Shown: positions 8,413 to 17,115, numbered from the stretch's first letter. The stretch is DNA of 50,487 nt from Moraxella canis (GCF_002014965.1 NZ_MUXT01000007.1:1-50487), one strand, 5' to 3'. The notes: generated from the letters alone by a model not told the origin. Program-made: numbers and translations.

Positions 8413-9427
8413 TAGAATTCATCTCAAAATAGTCGCCATCACAGATTTTATTGCTTTGGCAGATTTGTTCGGCTGTCAGTGGCTTACCACCTGGCCATTG
8501 CATACTTGTAATATTAATCAGATGCTGAACACCCTTGGCGCTAGCGCCACAGGCAACCAAAATGGCATTCTTGCCCACGCTTACGATCTGGCCAACTGGC
8601 GCTGATGTGGTTTGATCAGATTTGATGGGTAGCGCCGCTAACACCTTGATACGCTCCGACTTATAATAAGTATAAGCATTGAGCGCACGGATTTGACGCT
8701 GGATTGTCAAGGCATCTTGATTCCAATTGATCAATCCGTCTTGGCTGTGGATTTTTTCGGCATAATTTGCCAAGCTATCATCTTGAGTTTCTGCCAATGA
8801 CTGAAAATGCGATAGATTTTGTAATACCGTGGTTATCGCATCAGCGCCAATGATTGCCAGCTTATCATGAAGTGTCTGAGCAGTATCGGTATCCAAAATC
8901 GGGCACGCTACCTTATAAAGCATGTCGCCTGTGTCCAAACCTTTTGCCATCTGCATAATCGTAATGCCAGTTTCTGGATCCCCTGCCATGATGGCACGCT
9001 GAATGGGCGCCGCGCCGCGCCATCTGGGCAGCAGTGATCCGTGAATATTCAAGCACCCAAATTTTGGTATCTTTAAAACACCCAAAGGTAAAATCAGCCC
9101 GTACGCTGCGACAATCATCACATCAGGCTGATAATTAGCCAAAGTTTCACGTGAAACAGCGCCACTAATCCCATCTTCGGGCTGGTACTTTAGGCTAAAG
9201 CTCACCGGCTGCTCAACTGGTATATCATAGGCCTGCGCCACTTGCTTAACCGCTGAAGCGGTCAATTTTTGACCTCGTCCAGACTTACGATCCGGCTGCG
9301 TATAAACTGCGACGATTTGTATATTTAAGACATCTTGTAAATCAATGAGACGCCTTAGGCTGACCGCAGCAAATTCAGGCGTCCCTGCAAATATGACACG
9401 CAGTTTTGGTTGAGTAAGATGATCCAT
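8402..9427 (-). CDS. fmt: Methionyl-tRNA formyltransferase
   Basis: Fmt formylates initiator Met-tRNA using 10-formyl-THF. The 341 residues include the N-terminal Rossmann start VIFAGTPEFAAVSLRRL and the formyl-transfer segment CLNIHGSLLPRWRGAAP with its catalytic N-x-H. GITIMQMAKGLDTGDML follows, and the C-terminal OB-like domain begins at about 215. It is the first gene of the fmt-rsmB operon. def, which often precedes fmt, is not here; a very AT-rich 131-bp gap and then ribE lie upstream. A parS-like site is located within the segment AVSRETL (9143-9158). Confidence 0.97.
   Translation of the reverse strand: MDHLTQPKLRVIFAGTPEFAAVSLRRLIDLQDVLNIQIVAVYTQPDRKSGRGQKLTASAVKQVAQAYDIPVEQPVSFSLKYQPEDGISGAVSRETLANYQPDVMIVAAYGLILPLGVLKIPKFGCLNIHGSLLPRWRGAAPIQRAIMAGDPETGITIMQMAKGLDTGDMLYKVACPILDTDTAQTLHDKLAIIGADAITTVLQNLSHFQSLAETQDDSLANYAEKIHSQDGLINWNQDALTIQRQIRALNAYTYYKSERIKVLAALPIKSDQTTSAPVGQIVSVGKNAILVACGASAKGVQHLINITSMQWPGGKPLTAEQICQSNKICDGDYFEMNSNDK
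9143..9158. other. parS-like site 3 (within fmt)
   Basis: AGTTTCACGTGAAACA has one mismatch to the ParB consensus, at outer position 1; the CACGTG core is intact. Confidence 0.75.
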
Positions 9428-9472
9428 AAAATTCCTTTATTTATATTTATTAATTAATTTTATTTTATTATT

Positions 9473-9516
9473 TATAACTAATATTTTAATATTAAATAAT
9501 TAAAATATTAGTTATA
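9473..9516. repeat. AT-only perfect inverted repeat, 18-bp arms
   Basis: Arms 9473-9490 (TATAACTAATATTTTAAT) and 9499-9516 are perfect reverse complements around an 8-nt loop (ATTAAATA). They sit in the fmt-ribE gap (9428-9558), which is almost pure A+T. There is one C and one G in the hairpin. It may be a cruciform or transcript-end structure, but it lacks the GC stem of a standard terminator. Confidence 0.8.
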
Positions 9517-9558
9517 TTAAATAATATAAATTTTTTTTAATAAATAAAAATTTAATAA

Positions 9559-10227
9559 TTAAAGATAAAATCCCGCCTTATTCAGCAGCTCTTGGGAAAT
9601 GTTACCGGCAGATTTTTGTGCTTGGTTGGAGGTCAGCAATAATCTTTCAAGATATCGAGAAATCAAATCCACCTCAATGTTCACAAGTCCGCCCACTGAC
9701 CAATGCCGATCAATGTTAGTACATTCAGCTGTATGCGGAATGATATTAAGGCACACGATGTTTTGTTCGGGCTTGATGGCATTGGTTGTCAAGCTAATCC
9801 CATCAACAGTGATCGATCCTTTGTCGGCGGTGTAGCGCATAAGCTCACTTGGAATTTCAATTTCTATATAAATCGAACGGGCGTCTTTTGAGATGTGGCG
9901 GATCACACCTACACCATCTACATGCCCTGCCACAATATGCCCGCCAAAACGTGTAGTTGGCAGCATGGCTTTTTCAAGATTGATCGTATCGCCAGTGCGC
10001 CAATTTTTTAAAGCCGTTTTACTCAGCGTTTCGCGCGATACGTCCACCGCATAGGTCTTATCACCAATATCTACCACCGTCAGACAGATGCCATTTGATG
10101 CGATCGAATCGCCAAGATTGACATCGCTAAAATCCATCTCTGGCGCATGGATCACGAGCTGAATATCACCGCCAATTTGGGTGATGGATTTGAGCTTACC
10201 TGTGGTTTCAATAATTCCTGTAAACAT
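9559..10227 (-). CDS. ribE: Riboflavin synthase alpha chain
   Basis: Riboflavin synthase dismutates two 6,7-dimethyl-8-ribityllumazine molecules to riboflavin. The start MFTGIIETTG is diagnostic. Two tandem lumazine-binding repeats are visible, about 1-97 (with SIASNGICLTVVDIGD) and about 98-200 (with GHIVAGHVDGVG and GSITVDGISLTTN). Length (222) is normal. Although co-oriented with ribD upstream, it is separated from it by 286 bp containing DnaA-box-like sequences, so it may have its own promoter. The E. coli name is ribC. Confidence 0.96.
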   Translation of the reverse strand: MFTGIIETTGKLKSITQIGGDIQLVIHAPEMDFSDVNLGDSIASNGICLTVVDIGDKTYAVDVSRETLSKTALKNWRTGDTINLEKAMLPTTRFGGHIVAGHVDGVGVIRHISKDARSIYIEIEIPSELMRYTADKGSITVDGISLTTNAIKPEQNIVCLNIIPHTAECTNIDRHWSVGGLVNIEVDLISRYLERLLLTSNQAQKSAGNISQELLNKAGFYL

Positions 10228-10245
10228 AATAATTTCTCATAAAAT

Positions 10246-10481
10246 TGTGGAAAACTTTTTTATGATGACAGTGATACAAATTACAAGTACAATCACGCCA
10301 TTAAGTTTTCCACAGGCTAATATTTGCTCTTAAAGTAAATATTAATAATTATAAAAATCAAAGAGTTAATCATAATTTGGATTATATAAAATCCTTAATA
10401 ATCACAGTTATCCACAAGCCTAAAAAATCAGTTTTCTTAATACTCAATCATAAAATACTCATTAAAATAAGCTGTGGACAA
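10246..10481. other. Cluster of four DnaA-box-like sequences (ribD-ribE gap)
   Basis: In the AT-rich gap 10228-10513: TGTGGAAAA (10246-10254), TTTTCCACA (10306-10314), a perfect DnaA box TTATCCACA (10408-10416), and TGTGGACAA (10473-10481, one mismatch to the reverse box). They alternate in orientation. The gap has no ORF. This is about 6 kb from oriC; possible roles are a DnaA titration site, an accessory origin part or DnaA control of ribE. Confidence 0.65.
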
Positions 10482-10513
10482 CCAAGTTTAATTAACCAAT
10501 TCACTAAAATAAA

Positions 10514-11566
10514 TTAAGTTAAACTTTGATAAATCAGTCGAATGTCGTTGCCAATTTTATCGACAGAATGCAGCTCAAATCGATGCTGCTGCGCTAATTG
10601 ATCAAGCTGACATGCAAACATCGGACGGGCATCTTGACCCAAAATACAAGGCGCTTGATATACGATCAACTCATCGACCAAGCCTTCTGTGATAAACGCC
10701 CCAGACAGCTCACTACCCGCCTCTATCAATACATCATAGCAAGCGTATTGTGATACCAAAGTTTGTAGCAGGCTAAGTAAATCATCGCGCCAAATCAAGG
10801 TATCCTCGTGATTTAGGACTTGATAATTATCTAATGCTGATAATCTGCCTCTACGATCGACAATGGCTACCTTGGGCTTAGGTATCATCTTTAGATCCAC
10901 GCCAAGCTGCTTGCTTCGCACCGTCATCGCAGGATCGTCTGCCATGATGGTGCCGGACCCTGTAATGATCGCGGCGCTCCGAGCGCGCAGCCGCTGCACA
11001 TCTTCGCGTGCCTCCGATCCTGTAATCCATTTGGATTCGCCCGATGCCATCGCTGTGCGTCCATCCAGACTACTTGCGGTCTTTAGCCTCACATAAGGCA
11101 AGCCCGTCCTCATCGCCTTCAAAAAACCCAAATTTAACCTGGCAGCTTGCTGATCGCACACACCCACCAAGACCTCAATTCCCGCATTTTGAAGTTTTTT
11201 AACGCCATTACCGGCAACTTTGGGATTGGTATCTAAACTTGCGATGACAACCCGCTTCAGATCCGCAGCAATGAGCGCATCAGCACAAGGCGGTGTACGC
11301 CCCGTATGGCTGCATGGCTCAAGTGTCACATAGGCTGTTGCACCTTCGGTGTCAAAACCTTGCGCTTTGGCATCAGCCAAGGCAAAAATCTCAGCATGCG
11401 GCTGACCGGCTTTTGGATGGTATCCTTGACCGATCACCATGCCATCTTTGACCAAGACACAGCCAACGGCAGGGTTAGGCCTGGTGGTATAAATGCCTTT
11501 TTTTGCCTCTGCGATGGCAAGCTGCATATAATAAATATCTTGCTGAGTAAATGATTTGTCAGTCAT
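10514..11566 (-). CDS. ribD: Bifunctional riboflavin biosynthesis deaminase/reductase
   Basis: RibD deaminates and then reduces the pyrimidine product of GTP cyclohydrolase II. The N-terminal deaminase domain (about 1-145) has the zinc motif H57-A-E59 and PCSHTGRTPPC (C85, C94). The C-terminal reductase domain (about 150-350) has RLKTASSLDGRTA, ESKWITG and the NADPH-site EAGSELSGAFI. Length (350) is normal. The start codon overlaps the nrdR stop by 4 bp, the widespread nrdR-ribD arrangement. It provides the middle steps of a riboflavin pathway whose other genes here (ribB, ribE) are separately placed. Confidence 0.97.
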   Translation of the reverse strand: MTDKSFTQQDIYYMQLAIAEAKKGIYTTRPNPAVGCVLVKDGMVIGQGYHPKAGQPHAEIFALADAKAQGFDTEGATAYVTLEPCSHTGRTPPCADALIAADLKRVVIASLDTNPKVAGNGVKKLQNAGIEVLVGVCDQQAARLNLGFLKAMRTGLPYVRLKTASSLDGRTAMASGESKWITGSEAREDVQRLRARSAAIITGSGTIMADDPAMTVRSKQLGVDLKMIPKPKVAIVDRRGRLSALDNYQVLNHEDTLIWRDDLLSLLQTLVSQYACYDVLIEAGSELSGAFITEGLVDELIVYQAPCILGQDARPMFACQLDQLAQQHRFELHSVDKIGNDIRLIYQSLT

Positions 11567-12033
11567 GAAGATTCACCGTGTTTTGGCAGATTAATCCTGT
11601 CAAGCTCAGCCTGAAACTGACCAATGTCCTGAAAATCACGATACACACTGGCAAAGCGCACATAAGCCACATCATCAAGCGTTTTTAATTCATTCATCAC
11701 AATCTCACCTAGGATCTTACTTGATACTTCTCGCTCACCGGTTTTTCTAAGCTCATGCTCTATGCGACTGATACAAGCTTCGATTTCATCGGCGCTGATG
11801 GGGCGCTTTTGGAGCGGTAGTGAAATTGAGCGTCTAAGTTTTGATTGGTCATAAGGTTCGATTCGGCTATTGGTTTTGATGATTCTTGGCATCACGATTT
11901 CACAGATTTCAAAGGTTGTAAACCTCTCACCACACGCCGAACATTGGCGACGGCGGCGCACTTGCGCACCTTCGGCAGCTAACCGAGAATCGGTTACCTT
12001 GGTATCTGCTTTATTGCAAAATGGGCAATGCAT
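11563..12033 (-). CDS. nrdR: Transcriptional repressor NrdR
   Basis: NrdR is a nucleotide-sensing repressor of ribonucleotide reductase genes. It has an N-terminal zinc ribbon, MHCPFC (C3, C6) and CSACGERF (C31, C34), then an ATP-cone domain (about 49-139: VMPRIIKTNSRIEPYDQSKL onward). From the chosen ATG it has 156 residues, the normal length. The frame also opens at a TTG directly before this ATG (12036). I chose the ATG because AGGAG sits 7 bp upstream and all homologues I recall begin MHCPFC. It is coupled to ribD by a 4-bp overlap. No nrd gene lies in the window. Confidence 0.96.
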   Translation of the reverse strand: MHCPFCNKADTKVTDSRLAAEGAQVRRRRQCSACGERFTTFEICEIVMPRIIKTNSRIEPYDQSKLRRSISLPLQKRPISADEIEACISRIEHELRKTGEREVSSKILGEIVMNELKTLDDVAYVRFASVYRDFQDIGQFQAELDRINLPKHGESS

Positions 12034-12134
12034 CAAAACTCCTGAATTTTTATTATTAACTAAAAATAATCAAATCTAATGTGTTATAAAAATATCCACC
12101 AATAGGATTGTTAAGATTTACTGGTGATAAGGCA

Positions 12135-13535
12135 CTACTTCCCAATACAAAAACTAGAAAAAATCTTACCCAACAGCTCATCTGCACTCATCTGACCTGT
12201 GATCTCGCCCAATGCTTGCTGCGACTGCCTTAGGCTCTCTGCGACCAACTCTCCGGCATGGTATATGGTAAGCTGCTCATGCGCCTCGATGGCGAACGCT
12301 TTGGCACGATTCAAAGCATCGATATGACGAGTGCGGGCAATCAAACTGTTCTCAGGGGGATGAAAGCCCACTTTTTGGGTTAAAACTTCAATCAACTCAT
12401 CAAGTCCTTCACCTGTTTCACATGAGACATAAACAAGCTTTGGCGCTGATTTGGTTTCTTGCGAAACCCGCAAAACCGGTTTCGATGCCAATAAGTCACT
12501 TTTATTTGCCACCAAGATCAATTTTTGGCGAATCATATCGCTGACATCCTCGTTCATACCTTCACAAAACAGCTGATCAGCCAATGCCAACGGATCAGTT
12601 TCTGTTGTGACATCATACACCATCATCAGCACATCCGCTTGACGGATCGCATCAAATGCTCGCTTGATGCCAATTTTTTCGACATGATCGGTGGTTTCAC
12701 GAAGCCCAGCTGTGTCTGTCAAATGCACCGTCAGACCACCCAACACCAAGGTTTCCTCAAGCGTATCTCGCGTGGTACCAGCGATATCAGTGACAATGGC
12801 GCGCTCAGTGCCTGATAGGCGGTTAAGTAGGCTGGATTTACCCGCATTGGGTTTACCGGCAAGCACCACATGCACGCCATCGCGTAGCAGCTGACCTTGC
12901 TTTGCTGTCGCCAAAATATGATCTATGCCTGCCAAGATTTCAGTTAATTTGCTTTCTATGACACCATCTGACAAAAAATCAACATCTTCTTCATCAGGAA
13001 AATCAATCGATGCCTCCACATACAAACGAAGATGAATAAGCTTATCTAATAACTTATTGATTTTTTGGGAAAATTCACCAGTCAAAGAGCGAATGGCACT
13101 GGTTGCTTGAGCAACCGAAGTGGCTGAGATGGCATCACTAATAGCTTCAGCCTGCACCAGGTCAATTTTATCATTTTCAAAAGCTCGGTAAGTAAATTCC
13201 CCCGCTGTGGCTTGACGCGCGCCAAGCTCAAACACTCGAGCTAGCAGCATATTTTGTAGCACCATGCCGCCATGACCTTGCAGCTCCACCACATCCTCTC
13301 CAGTGAATGAGTGCGGCGCCTTAAAATAAATCACCACACCCTCATCAATCACTCCCTCTTGACCATAAAAACCGCCAAAATGCGCTACTCTGGGCGTCAG
13401 AGTTGAGCGCCCGGTAATCAAGCAGCCGATGCGATAAGCATCCTTACCTGACAGTCGAATGATACCAACGCCGCCTTGACCGATAGGGGTGGCGATGGCG
13501 GCGATGGTAGGTAGTTGTTGGATATTGGTTGTCAT
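12135..13535 (-). CDS. mnmE: tRNA modification GTPase MnmE
   Basis: MnmE (TrmE) works with MnmG to install the cmnm5 group on U34 of several tRNAs. Domains: an N-terminal tetrahydrofolate-binding part (about 1-118, PTIAAIATPIGQGGVGIIRL), a helical domain, and an inserted G domain with G1 GKPNAGKSS (227-235), G2 DIAGTTRD, G3 DTAGLRET and G4 NKSD. The protein ends in the C-terminal catalytic tetrapeptide-like CIGK (463-466). Length (466) is normal. It is the last gene of the rpmH-to-mnmE origin-proximal series, but a strong terminator (13657-13689) separates it from yidC, so it likely has its own promoter. A parS-like site lies at 12414-12429. Confidence 0.97.
   Translation of the reverse strand: MTTNIQQLPTIAAIATPIGQGGVGIIRLSGKDAYRIGCLITGRSTLTPRVAHFGGFYGQEGVIDEGVVIYFKAPHSFTGEDVVELQGHGGMVLQNMLLARVFELGARQATAGEFTYRAFENDKIDLVQAEAISDAISATSVAQATSAIRSLTGEFSQKINKLLDKLIHLRLYVEASIDFPDEEDVDFLSDGVIESKLTEILAGIDHILATAKQGQLLRDGVHVVLAGKPNAGKSSLLNRLSGTERAIVTDIAGTTRDTLEETLVLGGLTVHLTDTAGLRETTDHVEKIGIKRAFDAIRQADVLMMVYDVTTETDPLALADQLFCEGMNEDVSDMIRQKLILVANKSDLLASKPVLRVSQETKSAPKLVYVSCETGEGLDELIEVLTQKVGFHPPENSLIARTRHIDALNRAKAFAIEAHEQLTIYHAGELVAESLRQSQQALGEITGQMSADELLGKIFSSFCIGK
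12414..12429. other. parS-like site 4 (within mnmE)
   Basis: TGTTTCACATGAGACA differs from the ParB consensus at positions 9 and 13. It encodes part of VSCETGE. Confidence 0.5.
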
Positions 13536-13656
13536 AGACTGATAAGATCTTTTGCTAAGTTAACCTTTTATTCTATCATCATTGCACAAAAAATTGCTAG
13601 CACTGGTTATTGGCTCATAAATTTATTACCTCATAAGAGCATGACGACAGCCATAA

Positions 13657-13689
13657 AAAATCCCACAAATTTAGGATTTGTGGGATTTT
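13657..13689 (-). terminator. Terminator after yidC
   Basis: Perfect 14-bp stem AAAATCCCACAAAT (13657-13670) and ATTTGTGGGATTTT (13676-13689), loop 5 nt. On the minus strand it is followed by a six-T run, matching yidC transcription. Confidence 0.92.
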
Positions 13690-13700
13690 AAGAGATCAAA

Positions 13701-15344
13701 TTAAGCTTGTCTTGCTTGCATCTGGCGCTCCACGCGCTTATTGACAAGATGCTGATGAATCATACTAAATAAGTTATTCACCGTCCAGTATAGCACCAAA
13801 CCTGCTGGGAACCACAGCATAAACACTGCAAAAACTACGGGTAAAATTTTCATCATTTTTGCTTGCATCGGATCGGTTGGCTGCGGATTGAGCATTTGCT
13901 GCACAAACATCGTCACACCCATAAAAATCGGCAAAATAAACCAAGGATCCATCGCTGACAAATCGGTAATCCAGCCGATCCAAGGCGCATGGCGCAGTTC
14001 CACCGACTCAACCAACATCCAATAAAGCCCCAGGAAAATTGGCATCTGAATCAAAATTGGCAAACAGCCCGCCATAGGATTGACTTTTTCGTCACGGTAC
14101 AGCTGCATCATCTCTTGGCTCATCGCCATGCGATCATCACCATGCTTATCTTTGAGTGCTTGCAGTTTTGGGGCGATGGCGCGCATTTTCGCCATCGAAA
14201 CATAGCTTTTATTTGACAGCCAAAATAGTGCAATTTTAATGATCAAGGTCAAAACGATGATCGACCAGCCCCAGTTGCCAATCACTTTATTGATATTATC
14301 CAAAATGGCAAAGAGCACTTTTGAGATTGGCCACAGCAGTCCATAGTCCACGGTTTGATTCAAGCCTTCGGCCACCGGCGCCATCTCAGACTGTACTTTT
14401 GGACCTGCATATAGCGTGCTATTTAAGGTAATCTGCTTACCGGATGCCACATTGATCACTGGGCTATTATAACCGATATAAAAATCATTACCGGTCGTGC
14501 GCGCAAAGAAGTCGGCATCAAAGCTGTTTGATGGCGTCCAAGCGGAGACAAAATAATGCTGAACAATCGCAACCCAGCCATCTTTACTTCTGATATTGAT
14601 ATTATCGCCAAAATCAGAAAATTTAAGCTTATTATAAGGGTCGCTTGGCGTACCCCAGGCACCGCCCAGATAAGTTGCCATGCTCAGCATGCCCTTATCA
14701 TCCAACCCAGGGTCTTCGCTGCTGTCACGCTTTAGCTGCGCGTACATCTGACCTTGCCATGGCTGATCAGAGTTGTTGTTGATGTTATAGCTTAAATTGA
14801 TTGGGTAATGACCAGCATTAAATGTATAGGTCTTGGTGATGGTCAAGCCATCTTTTTGATAGGTTAAAGGTACTTGTAAAGACCCAGCACTTGGATTAAG
14901 TACATAGCTGCTGCGCGGACTGTGATAAACCGCACGACCGTCAGCGGTATCAATGCCATCTCGTCCGATCAATCCAGACTGTGCCACATAAGTGCGAGAA
15001 TCCGTCTCAAGCAACACAAACGGCTCAGCACTGTCTTTGGTGGCATTGTACTGCTTTAATGCAGCATAAACAATGTCGCCACCCACAGGATTAATCTTAA
15101 TCTCATATCGATCAGTACTGACGCTGATCAAGTTTGCACTGGTCGTATCCGCCACAGAACCTGCGCTCAGACTGGGTATGTCGCCTGTTGCCTGCGTTGT
15201 TGGCACATCCGAATGAGTGGTTTGAGCTGCCACTGGCTGCGTGGTTGCAGGTTTTCCTGCATAGTCATCACGCCACGCCAATATCAGCAAATACGCTGTG
15301 ATCAGCATCGCCACAATGATTAAAATTCTTAGAATTTTTTGCAT
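13701..15344 (-). CDS. yidC: Membrane protein insertase YidC
   Basis: YidC inserts and folds inner-membrane proteins, alone or with Sec. From the ATG at 15344 it has 547 residues. It starts with a signal-anchor helix (MQKILRILIIVAMLITAYLLILAW) and a long periplasmic beta domain (about 60-340). The conserved core membrane region has KIALFWLSNKSYVSMAKMR, MAGCLPILIQMPIFLGLYWML, WFILPIFMGVTMFVQQ and VFAVFMLWFPAGLVLYWTVNN. It ends in a basic tail (NKRVERQMQARQA). The frame is open ten codons further to a GTG (15374), but the internal ATG gives the family-typical start. The gap to yidD is 169 bp, with no ORF seen. Confidence 0.96.
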   Translation of the reverse strand: MQKILRILIIVAMLITAYLLILAWRDDYAGKPATTQPVAAQTTHSDVPTTQATGDIPSLSAGSVADTTSANLISVSTDRYEIKINPVGGDIVYAALKQYNATKDSAEPFVLLETDSRTYVAQSGLIGRDGIDTADGRAVYHSPRSSYVLNPSAGSLQVPLTYQKDGLTITKTYTFNAGHYPINLSYNINNNSDQPWQGQMYAQLKRDSSEDPGLDDKGMLSMATYLGGAWGTPSDPYNKLKFSDFGDNINIRSKDGWVAIVQHYFVSAWTPSNSFDADFFARTTGNDFYIGYNSPVINVASGKQITLNSTLYAGPKVQSEMAPVAEGLNQTVDYGLLWPISKVLFAILDNINKVIGNWGWSIIVLTLIIKIALFWLSNKSYVSMAKMRAIAPKLQALKDKHGDDRMAMSQEMMQLYRDEKVNPMAGCLPILIQMPIFLGLYWMLVESVELRHAPWIGWITDLSAMDPWFILPIFMGVTMFVQQMLNPQPTDPMQAKMMKILPVVFAVFMLWFPAGLVLYWTVNNLFSMIHQHLVNKRVERQMQARQA

Positions 15345-15513
15345 AAATTCAAATCCATTAGCAATAAACAACACAGGCCATTAGCCTAAATCGATTTTCA
15401 AACCCTTTATTGTACTAAAAATAGCTGTAAAATCCTAGAAAATATTGCTTAAGTTACCGATAAATCATGGTTAACAAGGTGATTTTTAGGTTTTGAGCGA
15501 ATAAATCCTAGCA

Positions 15514-15834
15514 CTAAGTGATTTTCATCAAATGATTAAGCCGCACTCGATAACTCAAAGCATCTTTGAGCACATAAGAAAAACAAATACGGCTTGGCTG
15601 ATAGTGATAGCGAGCCAAAGGTAGCGGAACAAAATCAATGCCACTGCCGCCCCAAGGATGGCAGCGGCTGATCCGGCGGACGCTCAATCCAAGCCCTTTG
15701 GCGGCGCCATGCCAGATAATGGCCTGACGGCTATAAGCCGAACAGGTGGGATAATAACGACATCTTGGCGCCATCATCGGACTGATCCATCGGCGATAAA
15801 TCTCGATAAATCGTAGTAGAATATTTTTTAACAT
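15514..15834 (-). CDS. yidD: Membrane protein insertion efficiency factor YidD
   Basis: YidD is a small, positively charged, membrane-associated protein thought to help YidC-dependent insertion. The family signature is clear: IEIYRRWISPMMAPRCRYYPTCS, SAYSRQAIIWHGAAKGL and RRISRCHPWGGSGIDFVPLP. The four conserved cysteine/proline elements (RCRYYPTCS, CHPWG) are intact. It has 106 residues, slightly longer than the usual 70-90 because of a C-terminal tail. It sits 17 bp after rnpA, in the standard rnpA-yidD-yidC order. Confidence 0.94.
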   Translation of the reverse strand: MLKNILLRFIEIYRRWISPMMAPRCRYYPTCSAYSRQAIIWHGAAKGLGLSVRRISRCHPWGGSGIDFVPLPLARYHYQPSRICFSYVLKDALSYRVRLNHLMKIT

Positions 15835-15851
15835 ATCTAACTATTCAAAAA

Positions 15852-16265
15852 CTAATCAGCCGATTTATCAGAGTATAATTTATTAATTTTATTAAATAAT
15901 TCTGCCACTTCCGTAGCGATGTCAAACTCTCTAGGATAGCCAACTTTGACAATAACAACCACATCAATCGCCATCCAAGAAGCGTGATGATGGCGAAAGT
16001 TTTCGCGGCACAGTCGCTTGAGTCGATTGCGATCCACTGCCTTTTTTAGCTTTTTTTTGGTGATTGCCAGACCCAATCTTGACGCTATGCCTTGATTTTG
16101 AGCAATGAATGCCAATAAATGCGGGGTATGCACCTTTTTGATGGGTGAGTCAAACACTGCTTTAAAGTCAGCAGGTGTCAGCAGGCGGTGGCGTTTTTCA
16201 AAGCTGTAAGCAGTTGGCGAAGAGGCGGCTATATCTATAGGGGTTTGAGTTAGGACAGGTGTCAT
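15852..16265 (-). CDS. rnpA: Ribonuclease P protein component
   Basis: RnpA is the protein cofactor of RNase P, which matures the 5' ends of tRNAs. The core begins at FEKRHRLLTPADFKAVF and includes the RNR motif KAVDRNRLKRLCRENFR. The start is uncertain: the frame is open to ATG 16319 (155 residues). An extended -10-like element, TGTTAAAAT, is read on the minus strand over 16302-16294, inside that extension, and none of the candidate ATGs (16319, 16292, 16265) has a good ribosome site. I chose 16265 (137 residues), closest to normal family length. A terminator lies between rpmH and this gene. Confidence 0.9.
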   Translation of the reverse strand: MTPVLTQTPIDIAASSPTAYSFEKRHRLLTPADFKAVFDSPIKKVHTPHLLAFIAQNQGIASRLGLAITKKKLKKAVDRNRLKRLCRENFRHHHASWMAIDVVVIVKVGYPREFDIATEVAELFNKINKLYSDKSAD

Positions 16266-16335
16266 AATGGCAGGTTTTGTACAAATAGGCATGATTTTAA
16301 CATAATTAAGCCATGGCATCGTATATTTTTGGCAT

Positions 16336-16363
16336 AAAAAAGCACCGTATGATCGGTGCTTTT
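16336..16363 (-). terminator. Hairpin terminator/attenuator between rpmH and rnpA
   Basis: AGCACCG (16341-16347) pairs with CGGTGCT (16354-16360), extended by A:T pairs. On the minus strand a six-T run follows. It lies directly after rpmH, so it would reduce rpmH read-through into rnpA. Confidence 0.8.
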
Positions 16364-16377
16364 AATTTGACTGGATA

Positions 16378-16515
<138 letters not shown>

Positions 16516-16636
16516 TCACCTTTAAAGATGTCAGCACCTAAGGGTGCCAAAAGTTGTCAAAAGTGAAACTGATGAACAACTCAAATTACAATTAACTAGT
16601 TAATGTTTTCACTTTAAATGAGTGAAAAACTTGATA

Positions 16637-16665
16637 ATACTATCAAATATTTTTTGAGTTGTCAA
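16637..16665 (-). promoter_or_regulatory. rpmH promoter
   Basis: Minus strand: consensus -35 TTGACA (complement of 16660-16665), 17-bp spacer, -10 TAGTAT (complement of 16637-16642) preceded by TGA (extended -10). It is the best sigma-70 promoter seen in the window. Confidence 0.8.
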
Positions 16666-16780
16666 TTCGTTATTGAACTCAATTTAAATTTTTATGCCAT
16701 AAACTTAATTTTGTTTCACCCAAAAGGTTTAATATTTGAGCGGTAAATAATTGACTTTGATAAGCTTTTTCAAGGCGAGT

Positions 16781-17000
16781 TTTAAAAGTTATCCACAGAA
16801 TCCAAAGCGCCTTATTATTTAATCTTAAACCTAATTATAATAATAATATAAACCAAAAATTTTTGTGGATAACCACAATATTATTATATTTTTCATTGAC
16901 TTATCTTGTGGAAATTAATGTTTATAAAATGTGCGTAAACTGTGGAAAAGTCAGTATTTTTGGTTATCCACAAGGTTATTCATAAAGTTATCCACAAAAA
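16781..17000. other. Chromosomal replication origin oriC
   Basis: The rpmH-dnaA gap (16513-17115) has no ORF. Perfect DnaA boxes TTATCCACA occur at 16789-16797 (+), 16864-16872 (-), 16964-16972 (+) and 16988-16996 (+). Weaker ones are TGTGGAAAT (16907-16915) and TGTGGAAAA (16941-16949). Between the first and second box lies an AT-rich stretch (about 16808-16863) that could be the unwinding element. No GATC occurs anywhere in the gap. The turn in gene direction at this point supports bidirectional initiation here. Confidence 0.92.
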
Positions 17001-17006
17001 TAACGC

Positions 17007-17034
17007 TTGTAATTTGAGCAAATTATGATACTAT
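17007..17034 (+). promoter_or_regulatory. dnaA promoter
   Basis: -35 TTGTAA (17007-17012), 16-bp spacer, -10 TACTAT (17029-17034) preceded by TGA. It starts 11 bp after the last DnaA box, so DnaA binding could autoregulate dnaA (inference from layout). Confidence 0.6.
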
Positions 17035-17115
17035 TTCACTCCACCGATTGAGCGCAATTTGGGTCATGCGCAGTACAAAATCTACTTTGAGCTGTTTTTT
17101 AAATTAGGATAAGTC

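Noticed and set aside
10029..10044. parS-like CGTTTCGCGCGATACG within ribE (codons for VSRET)
   Set aside because: About five mismatches to the ParB consensus and broken symmetry; only the peptide resembles true sites.
12455..12471. Second parS-like sequence in mnmE (GGTTTCTTGCGAAACC)
   Set aside because: Five mismatches, including the central CACGTG; not counted in the array.
16606..16632. Inverted repeat GTTTTCACT / AGTGAAAAAC near the rpmH promoter
   Set aside because: Imperfect arms with no T-run; may be by chance in AT-rich DNA and has no clear role.
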